From Novosphingobium sp. UBA6722 (GTDB lineage Bacteria; Pseudomonadota; Alphaproteobacteria; Sphingomonadales; Sphingomonadaceae): a stretch of 8,591 nucleotides of DNA. The translations under genes were made by a program, and so were the position numbers. The DNA is taken from NCBI GenBank assembly GCA_002454125.1, contig DKII01000057.1, forward strand, positions 7,127 to 15,717, in the 5' to 3' direction. Of this stretch, positions 1 to 5,964 are shown piece by piece (position 1 is the stretch's first letter; each line of letters opens with the position of its first letter). The notes under the pieces are model-generated. The model was not told the DNA's origin and searched no databases. It saw only the letters and a program-made list of their open reading frames with translations.

Positions 1-1077
1 CGTCGGATAGTCGGTATAGCCCGCCGCGCCCGGCAAATACCACGACCGCGGCACATCGACATTGGGGGCCCATTCGGCCCCGATGCGGATACGTTCGGCG
101 AGGTCCGGGTTGGAGATATAGGGCCGGCCAAAGCTGACTGCCTCACAGGCCCCGCTTGCCACATCGGCGGCGGCGCTGGCGGCGGTGTAATCGCTGTTGA
201 GCACCATCGGGCCCTTGTAGATCGTGCGCAGGTGCGCGCCCTGCTTGGGCACTTCGGTCGCGCCGAAAGTGCCGTCTGGCCCGGGCTGGCGCAGTTCGAG
301 GAAGCCGACGCCCAGCTCCTGCAGCACCTTGGCCGCCGCACCAAAGGTTTCGGCCGGGGTGGCATCATCGCACCCCTGCGTCTCGCCATTGGGCGAGAGC
401 CGGATCGAGACACGGCCCGCACCCCAGACATCGATCAGTCGCTCCAGCACCTCGCGCATCAGCCGCACGCGGTTTTCCGGCGAGCCGCCGTAATCATCCT
501 CGCGCAGGTTGGAGCTGCTGCGGATGAACTGGTCGATCAGGTAGCCGTTCGCCCCGTGGAGCTGGACCCCGTCAAACCCGGCGGCCTTGGCGTTGGCAGC
601 GGCCTTGCCATAGTCATCGACGATCCGGGCAATGTCATCCAGGGTCGCGGCGCGCGCCTGCTCATAGGGCTTGCGGCCGGTCGGGGTGTGGGCATGGTCC
701 GGCGCAGTGGTGGCCGAGGCCGAGACCGGCGGCTGCCCGCCGAGGAAATCGGGGTGGACCAGCCGGCCCATGTGCCAGAGCTGCAGGATGATCCGTCCGC
801 CAGCCTTGTGCACGGCCTCGGTCGTCAGCTTCCAGCCTTCGGTCTGGGCTTCGCTCCACACGCCGGGGGCGGCGGGCCAGCCGAGTCCTTCAACCGAAAT
901 CCCGGTTGCTTCGGAAATGATCAGGCCGGCGCCGGCGCGCTGGCGGTAGTATTCGGCAATCAGCGCATTGGGGATCGAGCCCGGGTCCGAGCGGCCGCGG
1001 GTAAGCGGGGCCATCAGGATGCGATTGGGGCATTCGATCGCGCCGAGCGAAACCGGCTGGAACAGAGCGTCGTGCAA
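1..1077 (-). CDS. Old Yellow Enzyme family alkene reductase (NADH:flavin oxidoreductase), partial at the C-terminal end
   Basis: FMN-dependent ene-reductase of the OYE/NemA type, expected to be cytosolic and to use NAD(P)H to reduce activated C=C bonds (enones, maleimides) and possibly nitro compounds; the physiological substrate is unknown. 359 residues are visible and run off the left edge; family members are about 360-370 aa, so only the last few residues are missing. Landmarks counted from the chosen start: FMN-binding APLTR with T26, QLWHMGR with Q99, the substrate-binding pair H174/N177 and proton-donor candidate Y179 in HGANGYLIDQF, and SFGRPYISNPDL near the C-terminus for FMN phosphate binding. 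The start is a TTG preceded by GGAGG at 5 nt; an in-frame TAA sits directly before it, so no upstream start is possible, and the next ATG (residue 22) would cut into the FMN site. Divergent from the EamA transporter. The family call is secure; the exact subgroup (nemA, xenB, OYE) is not. Confidence 0.95.
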   Translation of the reverse strand, partial: MHDALFQPVSLGAIECPNRILMAPLTRGRSDPGSIPNALIAEYYRQRAGAGLIISEATGISVEGLGWPAAPGVWSEAQTEGWKLTTEAVHKAGGRIILQLWHMGRLVHPDFLGGQPPVSASATTAPDHAHTPTGRKPYEQARAATLDDIARIVDDYGKAAANAKAAGFDGVQLHGANGYLIDQFIRSSSNLREDDYGGSPENRVRLMREVLERLIDVWGAGRVSIRLSPNGETQGCDDATPAETFGAAAKVLQELGVGFLELRQPGPDGTFGATEVPKQGAHLRTIYKGPMVLNSDYTAASAAADVASGACEAVSFGRPYISNPDLAERIRIGAEWAPNVDVPRSWYLPGAAGYTDYPT

Positions 1078-1104
1078 TTAGGCCTCCACCATTTCGTTTT
1101 GCAT
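1078..1104 (-). other. Eight-codon mini-ORF abutting the ene-reductase start
   Basis: On the minus strand an ATG at 1104 opens a reading frame for MQNEMVEA and ends in TAA at 1078-1080, directly adjacent to and in frame with the TTG start of the ene-reductase. The ribosome binding site of the reductase lies inside this mini-ORF. It may be a translated leader coupled to the reductase or simply chance; I see no clear ribosome binding site for the mini-ORF itself. Confidence 0.3.
1083..1087 (-). promoter_or_regulatory. Shine-Dalgarno that fixes the TTG start of the ene-reductase
   Basis: The minus strand reads GGAGG, then CCTAA, then TTG. The 5-nt spacing and the perfect anti-16S match support TTG at 1077-1075 as the initiator. 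The translated N-terminus (LHDALFQPVSLGAI...) also begins where OYE proteins normally begin. Confidence 0.75.
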
Positions 1105-1105
1105 T

Positions 1106-1123
1106 CTTAACCGAGCGGCTAAG
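1106..1123. promoter_or_regulatory. Candidate operator palindrome in the ene-reductase/EamA divergent junction
   Basis: CTTAACCGAGCGGCTAAG is an inverted repeat of two 8-nt arms around a 2-nt centre, with 7 of 8 pairs matching (only A1110/C1119 fails). It fills most of the short gap between the two divergent genes, ending 8 nt before the EamA start codon and beginning just upstream of the mini-ORF. OYE genes are often controlled by repressors bound to such palindromes (NemR, a TetR-family protein, for nemA in E. coli), but no regulator gene is visible here, so the binding protein is unknown. Confidence 0.35.
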
Positions 1124-1131
1124 GCATCGCG

Positions 1132-2049
1132 ATGAGCAAGGCAATGGGCGCAGCAACAGGCAGCACGAAGGTCTGGCATTTTGCCGCCCTCCTGGGTGGC
1201 AACGTTGCGCTGGCGCTGGGGCCGATGTGGGTGCGGCTGGCCGATAGCGGCCCGGTTTCGGCCGGGTTCTGGCGGCTGGCGCTGGCCGTGCCGTTCTTCG
1301 TCCTGCTCGCCCGCATGAACCGCCAGCCGCTGACCGGCGCGCCGCGCACGGTGCTGTGGGGCGTGCTGGCGGGCGGCGTGTTCTTCGCACTCGACCTGTC
1401 AAGCTGGCACCTGGGGATCGAGCTGACCCGGCTGGGCAATGCCACGCTGTTCGGCAATGCCGGATCGATCCTGATCGCCGCCTGGGGCCTGATCGCGCTG
1501 CGGCGCTGGCCGCACACGCCCGAATGGCTGGCCTTTGGCGCGGCGATCGTCGGCTCGGCCGTGCTGTTGGGGCGCAGCCTGCAGATCGACCACACCACCT
1601 TGATCGGCGATCTGCTCTGCCTACTCGCCGGCTTCCTCTATACCTTCTACATCCTGCTGGCGCAGCGCGGACGGGCCGTGCTGGGCAGCTGGGCGCTGCT
1701 GTTCTGGTCGAGCCTGATCGGCCTGCCCGTGATGGCGGGCGGCGCGCTGCTGCTGGGCGAACCGTTCTGGCCGACCAATTGGGGTCCGGTTATCGCGCTG
1801 TCGATCACCAGCCAGCTGATCGGGCAGGGCCTGCTGGTCTATGCCCTGCGCCACTTCCCGCCGCTGGTGATCGGCCTGGCGCTGCTGACCCAACCGACCG
1901 TTTCGGTCGCGATCGGGTGGATCTGGTTCAACGAAGTGCTGGGGCCGCTTGATCTGCTCGGCATGGCGTTGGTGGCCGCCGGGCTGGTACTGGCGCGGGT
2001 GGCGGAACGCCCCGCCGCCCCGCCGCTTGAAGGCGAAGAGCGGCCTTAG
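1132..2049 (+). CDS. EamA/DMT-superfamily transporter (ten-helix permease)
   Basis: 305-aa inner-membrane protein of the drug/metabolite transporter superfamily, RhaT/YdcZ-like EamA branch; these export or exchange small metabolites, and the substrate cannot be inferred here. Two tandem five-helix EamA repeats are visible. The first covers roughly residues 15-150 (GNVALALGPMWVRLADSGPV, FWRLALAVPFF, TLFGNAGSILIAAWGLIAL). The second covers roughly 155-292 (GDLLCLLAGFLYTFYILLAQ, IGQGLLVYALRHFPPLVIGL, then QPTVSVAIGWIWFNEVLGPL and GMALVAAGLVLARV). Length is typical for the family. The ATG at 1132 has AAGG about 7 nt upstream; ATG 1144 is a possible but less likely alternative. The C-terminal tail is short, charged and cytoplasmic. 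Its stop codon overlaps the stop of the convergent lipoprotein gene by four bases. Divergent from the ene-reductase, so shared control is possible. Confidence 0.93.
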   Translation: MSKAMGAATGSTKVWHFAALLGGNVALALGPMWVRLADSGPVSAGFWRLALAVPFFVLLARMNRQPLTGAPRTVLWGVLAGGVFFALDLSSWHLGIELTRLGNATLFGNAGSILIAAWGLIALRRWPHTPEWLAFGAAIVGSAVLLGRSLQIDHTTLIGDLLCLLAGFLYTFYILLAQRGRAVLGSWALLFWSSLIGLPVMAGGALLLGEPFWPTNWGPVIALSITSQLIGQGLLVYALRHFPPLVIGLALLTQPTVSVAIGWIWFNEVLGPLDLLGMALVAAGLVLARVAERPAAPPLEGEERP

Positions 2050-2330
2050 CCTTCCGGCGTCTCGGCTGGCTCAGGTGCCGCGGCTGGCGCTTCGGCGGTG
2101 GGCGTTTCGGCGGCATCGGTCGCGGCCGGATCGGCGGCCTTGGCCTTGCCATCCCCCTCGGGCCTGGGCGCAAGCGGCGCCTGCGAACGCACTGTATCAA
2201 GCGGGATCATCGCATCGCTGGCACTCGCGGGCAGGATCTCGCCCGCCGCCTTGCCGGCGCCTTCGTCCTTCTTGCCTGAGCCACAGGCGGCGAGCGCCAG
2301 GGCGAGGATCAGGATCGGCAGGTTACGCAT
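2046..2330 (-). CDS. Small Ala/Pro-rich lipoprotein of unknown function
   Basis: 94-aa predicted lipoprotein. From the chosen start, residues 1-16 form a signal peptide (MRNLPILILALALAAC) ending in the lipobox LAAC, so C16 should be lipidated and cleaved by signal peptidase II. Position +2 is Gly rather than Asp, which favours sorting to the outer membrane. The mature part has a charged GSGKKDEG stretch, a segment LPASASDAMIPLDTVRSQAP that looks the most constrained, and a low-complexity Ala/Pro/Glu/Thr tail. No enzymatic domain is recognised. The gene follows lipB directly (lipB stop TGA, then ATG). The ATG at 2336 lies only 3 nt from the AGGAG, whereas ATG 2330 is 9 nt away, so I prefer 2330; the alternative adds Met-Ala. 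Its stop overlaps the EamA stop. Real gene likely, function unknown. Confidence 0.8.
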   Translation of the reverse strand: MRNLPILILALALAACGSGKKDEGAGKAAGEILPASASDAMIPLDTVRSQAPLAPRPEGDGKAKAADPAATDAAETPTAEAPAAAPEPAETPEG

Positions 2331-2336
2331 CGCCAT

Positions 2337-3005
2337 TCACTCCTGCGGGCAGGGCCGTTCGAGCGCGGCCAGGAATTCCGGGGCGCGGGCGAGCAGCGCC
2401 GCATCCCAGCTGGGCATATCCACCGCATGGCCCAGCCGCGCAAGGCTGGTGACGCCGAACTCCTCGATCCCGCAGGGTACGATCCCGCCGAAATGCGACA
2501 GGTCCGGATCGAGGTTGACCGAGAAGCCGTGCATCGTCACCCAGCGGCGGATCCGCACCCCGATCGCGCCGATCTTGGCCTCGCGCCCGTCGATATCGCG
2601 GGTCCAGATGCCGATCCGGCCCTCGCTGCGCCAGGATTCAACGCCGAAATCAGCCAGGGTCGCGATGACCCAGCCTTCCATCGCATGGACAAAGCCGCGC
2701 ACGTCGCGCGCCCGGCGCTTGAGGTCGAGCAGGACATAGCCGACCCGCTGCCCCGGCCCGTGGTAGGTATAGCGCCCGCCGCGTCCGGCCTCGACCACTT
2801 CGAAGCGCGGATCGAGCAGCTCGTCCGCCGCGGCGCTGGTGCCGGCGGTATAGACCGGCGGATGTTCCAGCAGCCAGACCAGCTCATCGGCCGTGCCTTC
2901 GGCAATCGCGGCATTGCGCGCGGTCATGAAATCGAGCGCATGGCGATAGGGCACCTGCGCATAGTCGCGGCGCCATTCGATCGAGGCTGGCAGGTCCTGA
3001 TTCAT
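2337..3005 (-). CDS. lipB: Octanoyl-[acyl-carrier-protein]:protein N-octanoyltransferase
   Basis: LipB transfers the octanoyl group made by fatty-acid synthesis from ACP to the lipoyl-domain lysine of 2-oxoacid dehydrogenase complexes and GcvH; LipA then inserts sulfur. Cytosolic, and the first step of de novo lipoate attachment. 222 aa from the chosen ATG, a normal length. Visible signatures: EHPPVYTAGTSA near residue 48, the substrate-binding GRGGRYTYHGPGQ loop (residues 74-86, H82), catalytic K144 in AKIGAIGVRI, and catalytic C178 in GGIVPCGI, matching the Cys/Lys dyad of E. coli LipB. An in-frame TTG at 3026 would add seven residues (MPPRNLA); neither start has a strong Shine-Dalgarno, and ATG 3005 gives the more family-like MNQDLPASIEWRR start. 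Forms an operon with the downstream lipoprotein and is divergent from the membrane-protein gene at 3068. lipA is not in the window. Confidence 0.96.
   Translation of the reverse strand: MNQDLPASIEWRRDYAQVPYRHALDFMTARNAAIAEGTADELVWLLEHPPVYTAGTSAAADELLDPRFEVVEAGRGGRYTYHGPGQRVGYVLLDLKRRARDVRGFVHAMEGWVIATLADFGVESWRSEGRIGIWTRDIDGREAKIGAIGVRIRRWVTMHGFSVNLDPDLSHFGGIVPCGIEEFGVTSLARLGHAVDMPSWDAALLARAPEFLAALERPCPQE
2340..2344 (-). promoter_or_regulatory. Shine-Dalgarno inside the lipB 3' end, for the lipoprotein gene
   Basis: The minus strand reads AGGAG TGA ATG GCG ATG. The AGGAG overlaps the last lipB codons, the TGA is the lipB stop, and two ATG codons follow at 3 and 9 nt spacing. The arrangement implies translational coupling of the lipoprotein to lipB and favours the second ATG (2330). 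Confidence 0.65.
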
Positions 3006-3054
3006 CGCCAAGTTGCGTGGCGGCAATCGCTGCTGTTATCAAGGGGCAACAACC

Positions 3055-3060
3055 AAGGAG
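3055..3060 (+). promoter_or_regulatory. Strong Shine-Dalgarno fixing the start of the six-helix membrane protein
   Basis: AAGGAG lies 7 nt upstream of ATG 3068. It selects this ATG over an in-frame GTG at 3017, which would add 17 residues lacking any conserved look and would overlap the lipB start region on the other strand. Confidence 0.75.
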
Positions 3061-3067
3061 AGCGAGC

Positions 3068-3883
3068 ATGCGGTTTGACAGCAACCGGGCCTGGCAAGAG
3101 GCCACTGCGCTGGTTTCGGCCAACCGTGATGTGCTTTGGGCGCTGGCCGGGGTGTTCCTGGTGCTGCCCAGCTTTGCCGTGGGCGTGCTCGCCCCGCCGC
3201 CCCAGCCGCCGGCCGGGGCCGATAGTGATGCGCTGATGGCGCTGCTCACCAACTACTACAACAGCGCCTGGCCGTGGCTGCTGGGCATGGCGGTGTGCCA
3301 GGTGATCGGCACCCTGGCGATGCTGGCGCTCTATACCGACCGGACCCGCCCGACCGTGGCCGAGGCGCTGCGGCTGGCCCTGCGCGGTGCGCTGCCGGTG
3401 ATCCTGGCGCAGATCCTGGCCGGGATGGCGCTGGCCGGGGTGGCGATGCTGCTGATCGCAATTGCGGCGATGACCGGATCGCAGGGCTTCGTGACACTGA
3501 TCGTCGCGCTCAGCATGGTCGCGCTGATCTATCTGATAGTCCGGATCTCGCTGGTCGCCCCGGTGGTGATGGTCGATGGCGAGCGCAATCCGATCGCGGC
3601 GCTCAAACGTTCGTGGGCCCTCACCCGCGGCAATGCTGGGCGGCTGCTGCTGTTCTATGCCCTGCTGCTGATCGGCTTCGGCATCGTGATCCTGCTGGTC
3701 GGCGGGCTGGCCGACCTGCTGCTGCGGCTGGTGCTGGGGATGGAACTGGGCACAGCGCTGGGCACGCTGATTTCGGCGGCGCTGCAGGCGGTGATGGCGA
3801 TCTTCTTCATGGCGGTCTATGCCGCCACGCACCGCCAGCTGGCCCGCCCGGAGGCGCCGGCCGCGGTCATCCCGATCGAGTAG
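3068..3883 (+). CDS. Six-helix membrane protein, resembles GPDPase membrane-domain family
   Basis: 271-aa integral inner-membrane protein. Hydrophobic segments lie at roughly residues 23-42, 66-88, 108-134, 140-165, 194-215 and 232-253. The most diagnostic stretch is RISLVAPVVMVDGERNPIAA followed by LKRSWALTRGNAGRLLLFY (about residues 159-197). Its pattern, an Arg-Ser-Leu-Ala/Val-x-Pro helix end, then a short acidic loop, Ala-Leu-x-x-Ser-Trp-x-Leu-Thr-x-Gly-Asn and the next helix, is typical of the membrane domain found alone or fused to glycerophosphodiester phosphodiesterases (PF10110-like) and of related YciC-type proteins. No catalytic phosphodiesterase domain is present, so enzymatic activity should not be assumed. 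A Pro-rich loop (PPPQPP) follows the first helix. Divergent from lipB and tail-to-tail with the methyltransferase gene. Function unknown; a role in the envelope is inference. Confidence 0.85.
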   Translation: MRFDSNRAWQEATALVSANRDVLWALAGVFLVLPSFAVGVLAPPPQPPAGADSDALMALLTNYYNSAWPWLLGMAVCQVIGTLAMLALYTDRTRPTVAEALRLALRGALPVILAQILAGMALAGVAMLLIAIAAMTGSQGFVTLIVALSMVALIYLIVRISLVAPVVMVDGERNPIAALKRSWALTRGNAGRLLLFYALLLIGFGIVILLVGGLADLLLRLVLGMELGTALGTLISAALQAVMAIFFMAVYAATHRQLARPEAPAAVIPIE

Positions 3884-3892
3884 GGGCTACTC
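3878..3892. terminator. Short hairpin built from two convergent stop codons
   Basis: GAGTAG, GGG, CTACTC is a perfect 6-bp inverted repeat with a 3-nt loop. The left arm holds the TAG stop of the membrane protein (+) and the right arm holds, on the minus strand, the TAG stop of the methyltransferase. On the plus strand it is followed by TCTTT-type sequence with only three consecutive T, so it is at best a weak intrinsic terminator in that direction; the minus direction has no T tract. Confidence 0.3.
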
Positions 3893-4513
3893 TTTCCAGC
3901 CCCAGAACAGCTTGCAGGGCAGCACGTTCAGCCACTCGAAATCGGCATCGATCCGGGTGAAGTGCCGCGCCATGAAATCGCGCGCCTTGGCGCTGAACTG
4001 ATAGACCAGGAAGGCCCCGCCCGGTCGCAGCACGCGGTAGGTGGCGGCGGCGATCGCCGGGCCGACCCCGTCGGGCAGGGTCGAAAACGGCAGGCCCGAC
4101 AGCACATAGTCGGCATGGTCGAACCCGTGGGCGTGAACGATATCTTCCACGTCTGCCGCCGATCCCAGCACGGGGATGAAGCGGCTGTCGGTAATCGTGG
4201 CCTTCAGGTAATCGATATAGAGCGGGTTGGTATCGATCACGATCAGCCGCCCGTCGCGCGGCAACCGCTCAAGCACCGGGCGGCAGAACGTGCCGACACC
4301 GGGGCCATATTCGACGAACAGCTTGCACTCGTCCCACTTCACCGGCCCGAGCATCCGCGCAATCGTGAAGCGCGACGACGGGATGATCGAGCCGACCATC
4401 ACCGGATGCTCGATAAAGCCCTGCAGAAAGACGCCCCACGGCCCCATCGCCCGCTTGAGGCGTTGCTTGATACGGGCGGCGAGCGGCTTGCGGGCAAGCT
4501 GAGTGGAAGTCAT
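3887..4513 (-). CDS. SAM-dependent methyltransferase, PmtA-like (phospholipid N-methyltransferase family)
   Basis: 208-aa class I methyltransferase. An N-terminal amphipathic and basic segment (residues 1-40) leads into HPVMVGSIIPSSRFTIARML, a block typical of bacterial phospholipid N-methyltransferases such as rhizobial and Agrobacterium PmtA. SAM-binding motif I is VEYGPGVGTF (67-76); D94 in VIDTN is the acidic residue after strand 2; SGLPFS (139-144) corresponds to motif IV; VLRPGGAFLVYQFS (161-174) is the post-motif strand. If the family match holds, it acts at the inner face of the cytoplasmic membrane, methylating phosphatidylethanolamine toward phosphatidylcholine. Other proteins of this group have unproven substrates, so I give no symbol. 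Start ATG 4513 has only a distant AGGA upstream. Ends 3 bp from the convergent membrane-protein gene; divergent from the MFS gene across 98 bp in which I see no confident promoter. Confidence 0.85.
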   Translation of the reverse strand: MTSTQLARKPLAARIKQRLKRAMGPWGVFLQGFIEHPVMVGSIIPSSRFTIARMLGPVKWDECKLFVEYGPGVGTFCRPVLERLPRDGRLIVIDTNPLYIDYLKATITDSRFIPVLGSAADVEDIVHAHGFDHADYVLSGLPFSTLPDGVGPAIAAATYRVLRPGGAFLVYQFSAKARDFMARHFTRIDADFEWLNVLPCKLFWGWKE

Positions 4514-4611
4514 GCGGGGGGCCGGTTCCTGTATTACGCAGCTATAGCGCCGCTTTCACAAATTTGCCCGGCCATTGCAAGGCGGTTGCGACCAACATAG
4601 GGACACAGGCA

Positions 4612-5964
4612 ATGACTCAGCCTGAAACACCCCCGCCGGGCAGCACCGGAGGCGTCACGGCCAGCCTGCCGCGCAGCCGCGTTGCGCTGCTCTTCACGGT
4701 CATGCTGGTGACGGCGGCGGGCAATACGGCGATGCAATCGGTCATGCCCTCGATCGGCACGGCGCTGAAGGTCCAGGATTTCTGGATCAGCCTGGCCTAT
4801 ACCTGGTCGGCGCTGCTGTGGATGCTGTGCGCCCCGTTCTGGGCCCGGCGCAGCGATCGGCGCGGGCGCAAGGCGATGATGGCGCTGGGGCTGATGGGCT
4901 TCATCTCCAGCTTCGGCCTGTGCGGCATGGCGCTGTGGCTGGGGCTGCACGGCTATCTCGGCGCGCTTGGCACGCTGCTGCTGTTCGCCGCCTGCCGCTC
5001 GCTCTACGGCGGATTCGGCTCGGCCGCGCCGCCAGCGGTCCAGGCCTATGTCGCCAGCCGTACCAGCCGGGCCGAGCGGACCCAGGCGCTCTCGCTGATC
5101 TCCTCCAGCTTTGGCCTTGGCACGGTGCTGGGCCCGGCGCTCGCGCCGCTGCTGATCCTGCCCGGCCTTGGCCTGGTCAGCCCGTTCTTCGCCTTTACCA
5201 TGATCGCGGTGGTGGTGCTGATCACCCTGCGGCTGCGCCTGCCCGACGATGCCCCGGCCTATGCCGCGCGCGGCGAAGTGCTGGCTGCGCCGTTCAGCGC
5301 CAACTCCGATTCGCGGATGCGCGCTGAGGGCGAGGAGGCGGACGACGGCGCGCTGCCGCCCGAAGTGCCCGACCTCAAGTGGACCGACCGCCGGATTCGC
5401 CCCTGGCTGATCGCCGGCCTGCTGGGCGGCCACGCCCAGGCGATGGTCATGGGGATCGTCGGCTTTCTGATTCTCGACCGGCTGGGGCTGCGCGCGACGC
5501 CGATGGCCGGAGCCGGGCCGACCGGCCTGGTGCTGATGTCGGGCGCGATCGCCACTCTGCTGGCGCAATGGGGGATCATTCCGCTGTGGAAGCTGGGCCC
5601 GCGCGCCTCCGCGCTGTGGGGGGTCAGCCTGGCTGCGCTGGGCGTCGCCCTGCTGGCCGTAGCGCAGGACCTCCATGCCATCACCATCGGCACGGCGATT
5701 GCCTGCCTGGGCTTCGGTCTGTTCCGCCCGGGCTTCACCGCCGGGGCATCCCTCGCCGTCAGCCGCGCGGAACAGGGCCAGTCAGCCGGGATCGTCGCCT
5801 CGGTCAACGGCGCGGCCTATATCCTCGCGCCCGCAGTCGGCGTCTGGCTCTATGGCCATTCGTCGTGGATCGGCTTTGCGGTGATCGAGCTGCTGTGCCT
5901 CACCGTGCTGGTGTTGGGCATCAAGGGCCTGGGCAAGGACGAGGACCTGCTGAAGCAACGTTAG
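4612..5964 (+). CDS. MFS transporter, DHA1-type drug/metabolite:H+ antiporter-like
   Basis: 450-aa major facilitator superfamily permease of the inner membrane, probably 12 helices. Motif A is present between helices 2 and 3 (PFWARRSDRRGRK, about residues 75-87), and a motif-C-like GLGTVLGPALAP (168-179) in helix 5 marks proton-antiport exporters. The N-half spans roughly residues 23-210. A hydrophilic, acidic central loop (about 211-264, containing AEGEEADDG) links it to the C-half, which begins at RPWLIAGLLGGHAQ. The substrate cannot be told from sequence; tetracycline-resistance-like pumps share this layout, but resistance should not be assumed. An in-frame TTG at 4564 would add a 16-residue hydrophilic extension; ATG 4612 is preferred although its ribosome site (AGGGA about 11 nt upstream) is weak. 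The stop overlaps the ArsC-family stop by 4 bases. Divergent from the PmtA-like gene. Confidence 0.92.
   Translation: MTQPETPPPGSTGGVTASLPRSRVALLFTVMLVTAAGNTAMQSVMPSIGTALKVQDFWISLAYTWSALLWMLCAPFWARRSDRRGRKAMMALGLMGFISSFGLCGMALWLGLHGYLGALGTLLLFAACRSLYGGFGSAAPPAVQAYVASRTSRAERTQALSLISSSFGLGTVLGPALAPLLILPGLGLVSPFFAFTMIAVVVLITLRLRLPDDAPAYAARGEVLAAPFSANSDSRMRAEGEEADDGALPPEVPDLKWTDRRIRPWLIAGLLGGHAQAMVMGIVGFLILDRLGLRATPMAGAGPTGLVLMSGAIATLLAQWGIIPLWKLGPRASALWGVSLAALGVALLAVAQDLHAITIGTAIACLGFGLFRPGFTAGASLAVSRAEQGQSAGIVASVNGAAYILAPAVGVWLYGHSSWIGFAVIELLCLTVLVLGIKGLGKDEDLLKQR

Noticed and set aside
1075..1104. Possible nonsense mutation or frameshift in the ene-reductase N-terminus (in-frame TAA after the first ATG)
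   Set aside because: The sequence after the TAA begins exactly where OYE proteins normally begin, with a good Shine-Dalgarno and TTG start, so the TAA belongs to upstream sequence and does not break the gene.
232..1110. 292-codon plus-strand open frame over the ene-reductase
   Set aside because: Antisense to an intact OYE with all key residues; no domain and no upstream ribosome site.
2427..3236. Plus-strand open frame spanning lipB and the start of the membrane-protein gene
   Set aside because: It is antisense to lipB and out of frame with the true membrane protein; composition is that of a GC shadow.
4564..4611. Upstream TTG start adding 16 residues to the MFS protein
   Set aside because: No ribosome site, the extension is hydrophilic with no family likeness, and ATG 4612 gives a normal N-terminus. 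Similar reasoning removed the TTG start at 6369 for the receptor and the GTG start at 3017 for the membrane protein.
4514..4611. Promoter elements between the PmtA-like and MFS genes
   Set aside because: TATAGC and TTGTGA-like hexamers occur, but none pair at 16-18 nt spacing on either strand, so I did not annotate a promoter.
4534..5676. 380-codon minus-strand open frame across the MFS gene
   Set aside because: The translation is rich in Arg, Gln, Ala and His repeats, typical of antisense shadow of a hydrophobic membrane protein; no family resemblance.
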